DNA of 64,000 bases from Actinomyces sp. ZJ308 (GTDB lineage: Bacteria; Actinomycetota; Actinomycetes; Actinomycetales; Actinomycetaceae), in contig NZ_JAAIJY010000001.1 in the NCBI RefSeq assembly GCF_011752065.1, forward strand, positions 124,001 through 188,000. The letters are read 5' to 3'. Shown one piece after another: positions 63,101 to 64,000 of the stretch. How positions within the stretch are numbered: position 1 is the first letter of the stretch; every line of letters begins with the position of its first letter. Below the pieces are notes generated by a model that saw only the letters and a program-made list of their open reading frames with translations, was not told where the DNA came from and did not search any database. A program made the position numbers and the translations under genes.

Positions 63101-64000
63101 TCACACCCCGGCGGCGCGTCGGAGCTCCACGTCCAGGCCTTCCGAGCGCATTCTCAGGTCGGTGTAGATGAGGGCACTGACGGAGGAGTCGAAGGGAAGA
63201 GTGGCGGCCCCGATGATGTTGCCGAGCAGAACCGATGCGGCCATGGTGATGATCTCGGCGTTCGGTGCCGCGATGGCGAGCGCCCCCGCCAGGATGCTTA
63301 CCGGAGTCGTCGCTATCGCACTGGTGATGAAGATGATGATGAAGGAGAGGACCCGGATGCCCATGACTCTCCAGAAGTAGCCTCGCGTGAGTGTCCAGGA
63401 GCGGGAGATCCCCTCGAAGACGCCGATGTTTTCCAGGATGAGGGCCGCAGGAGCCAGGCTCAGCTTGCAGTACAGCGCTAAGACCGCGAGTAAGCACACC
63501 ACGCCCAGCGCCAGGAGGATCAGGATGGTCAGAAGGACGGTTCCCACGGGGTTGTCATCACTGCCGTTGCCGATGAGATTCCCCAGGGTCACCGAACCGA
63601 TACCGACCCCGATCACGACGAAGACTGCTGTCACGACGCCGAGGGTGATCTGGACGATGAGCGTCTGACCGATGAGCGCCCAGACACGCGGTCTGGTCCG
63701 TTGCCACATATCGCTCGGGGACGCCTTGCGGCCCAGGATGGTGCGTGAGACGGTCACGATGAGCAGACCGGTGAGAATCGAGGAGGCGAACATGATCAGC
63801 ACGTTGTTGATGATGGACTGGGCGTATGTGCCCGCCAACCACGCCCCCTGTCTTTGAAGCTCGGCCTCGCTGAGCCCGCCCGAGGAGGAATAGGTCGATG
63901 GGGCGCCGAGCTGGTAGTAGAAGACGGCGGACACTATCGCGGAGAGGAGACCGATGATGGTCATCACCACGAGCGAGGGAACGAACATCGCCTTGGGGTT
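63101..64000 (-). CDS. Polytopic membrane protein of the glycerophosphoryl diester phosphodiesterase membrane-domain type (start outside)
   Basis: The frame stays open past position 63988 to the window end, so the N-terminus is missing; an ATG at 63988 (MFVPSLVVM) is internal to the open frame. About 300 residues are seen, with five to six helices (VMTIIGLLSAIVSAVFYY, SSILTGLLIVTVSRTIL, LTILILLALGVVCLLAVLAL). SLAPAALILENIGVFEGI and SALIYTDLRMRSEGLDVEL match the plan of proteins annotated as GPDPase membrane-domain (no catalytic GDPD part seen). It begins the MoxR operon and precedes DUF4129 by 7 bp. Confidence 0.72.
   Translation of the reverse strand, partial: NPKAMFVPSLVVMTIIGLLSAIVSAVFYYQLGAPSTYSSSGGLSEAELQRQGAWLAGTYAQSIINNVLIMFASSILTGLLIVTVSRTILGRKASPSDMWQRTRPRVWALIGQTLIVQITLGVVTAVFVVIGVGIGSVTLGNLIGNGSDDNPVGTVLLTILILLALGVVCLLAVLALYCKLSLAPAALILENIGVFEGISRSWTLTRGYFWRVMGIRVLSFIIIFITSAIATTPVSILAGALAIAAPNAEIITMAASVLLGNIIGAATLPFDSSVSALIYTDLRMRSEGLDVELRRAAGV

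Overview
The window is high-GC DNA with GTG/TTG starts, a WhiB protein, DUF3499, DUF5719, a TIGR03089-like protein and MoxR/DUF58 genes, so it comes from an actinobacterium. The mix of two RgpF-type rhamnan proteins, scattered rmlABCD genes, LicD proteins and cell-wall hydrolases with choline-binding-type repeats fits an Actinomyces-like member of the Actinomycetaceae, perhaps an oral one. The genus is an inference; no rRNA, tRNA, CRISPR array, phage or insertion sequence was seen.

Layout. 1-5.5 kb: end of a membrane protein, an ABM monooxygenase, a HicAB toxin-antitoxin pair with an operator-like palindrome, a polytopic membrane protein, a dolichol-phosphate-sugar-type glycosyltransferase and a lipoprotein. 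5.5-11.9 kb: two large exported hydrolases with repeats (NlpC/P60 and amidase plus glucosaminidase-like) around rmlB. 12-21.7 kb: a rhamnan-type polysaccharide cluster, with two RgpF paralogs, two sugar-nucleotide epimerases, an acyltransferase and an ABC exporter (Wzm/Wzt). 21.7-28.1 kb: glycosyltransferases of families 2 and 4 and a GT-C-like protein. 28.2-29.1 kb: rmlD. 29.1-35.6 kb: a segment of visibly lower GC with DUF2142, GT2, DUF2304, GT4, flippase and GT2 genes. 35.6-40.9 kb: two LicD genes head to head, a second flippase, a second acyltransferase and a GT2. 41-45 kb: a fused winged-helix/LicC/LicA-like protein, then rmlA and rmlC. 45-56.7 kb: a GT87-like gene, manA, a TIGR03089-like gene, whiB, a 1384-residue GT2/membrane fusion, DUF5719, a degenerate zincin, DUF3499 and a Trm112-like protein; this resembles the manA/whiB2 neighbourhood of mycobacteria. 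56.7-64 kb: RDD, SpoIIM-like, DUF58, MoxR, DUF4350, DUF4129 and a polytopic membrane protein.

How the genes fit together. RmlABCD would make dTDP-L-rhamnose; the GT2, GT4 and RgpF proteins would build a rhamnose-rich wall glycan; Wzm/Wzt and the two MOP flippases would export glycan or glycan units; the acyltransferases and LicD proteins would decorate it. The LicC/LicA fusion plus two LicD proteins suggests phosphocholine as one decoration, and the two repeat-bearing hydrolases could dock on it. This is the most coherent candidate system in the window. ManA would feed mannose precursors.

Limits: family names come from reading motifs, not from searches. Substrates of the glycosyltransferases and LicD proteins are unproven.
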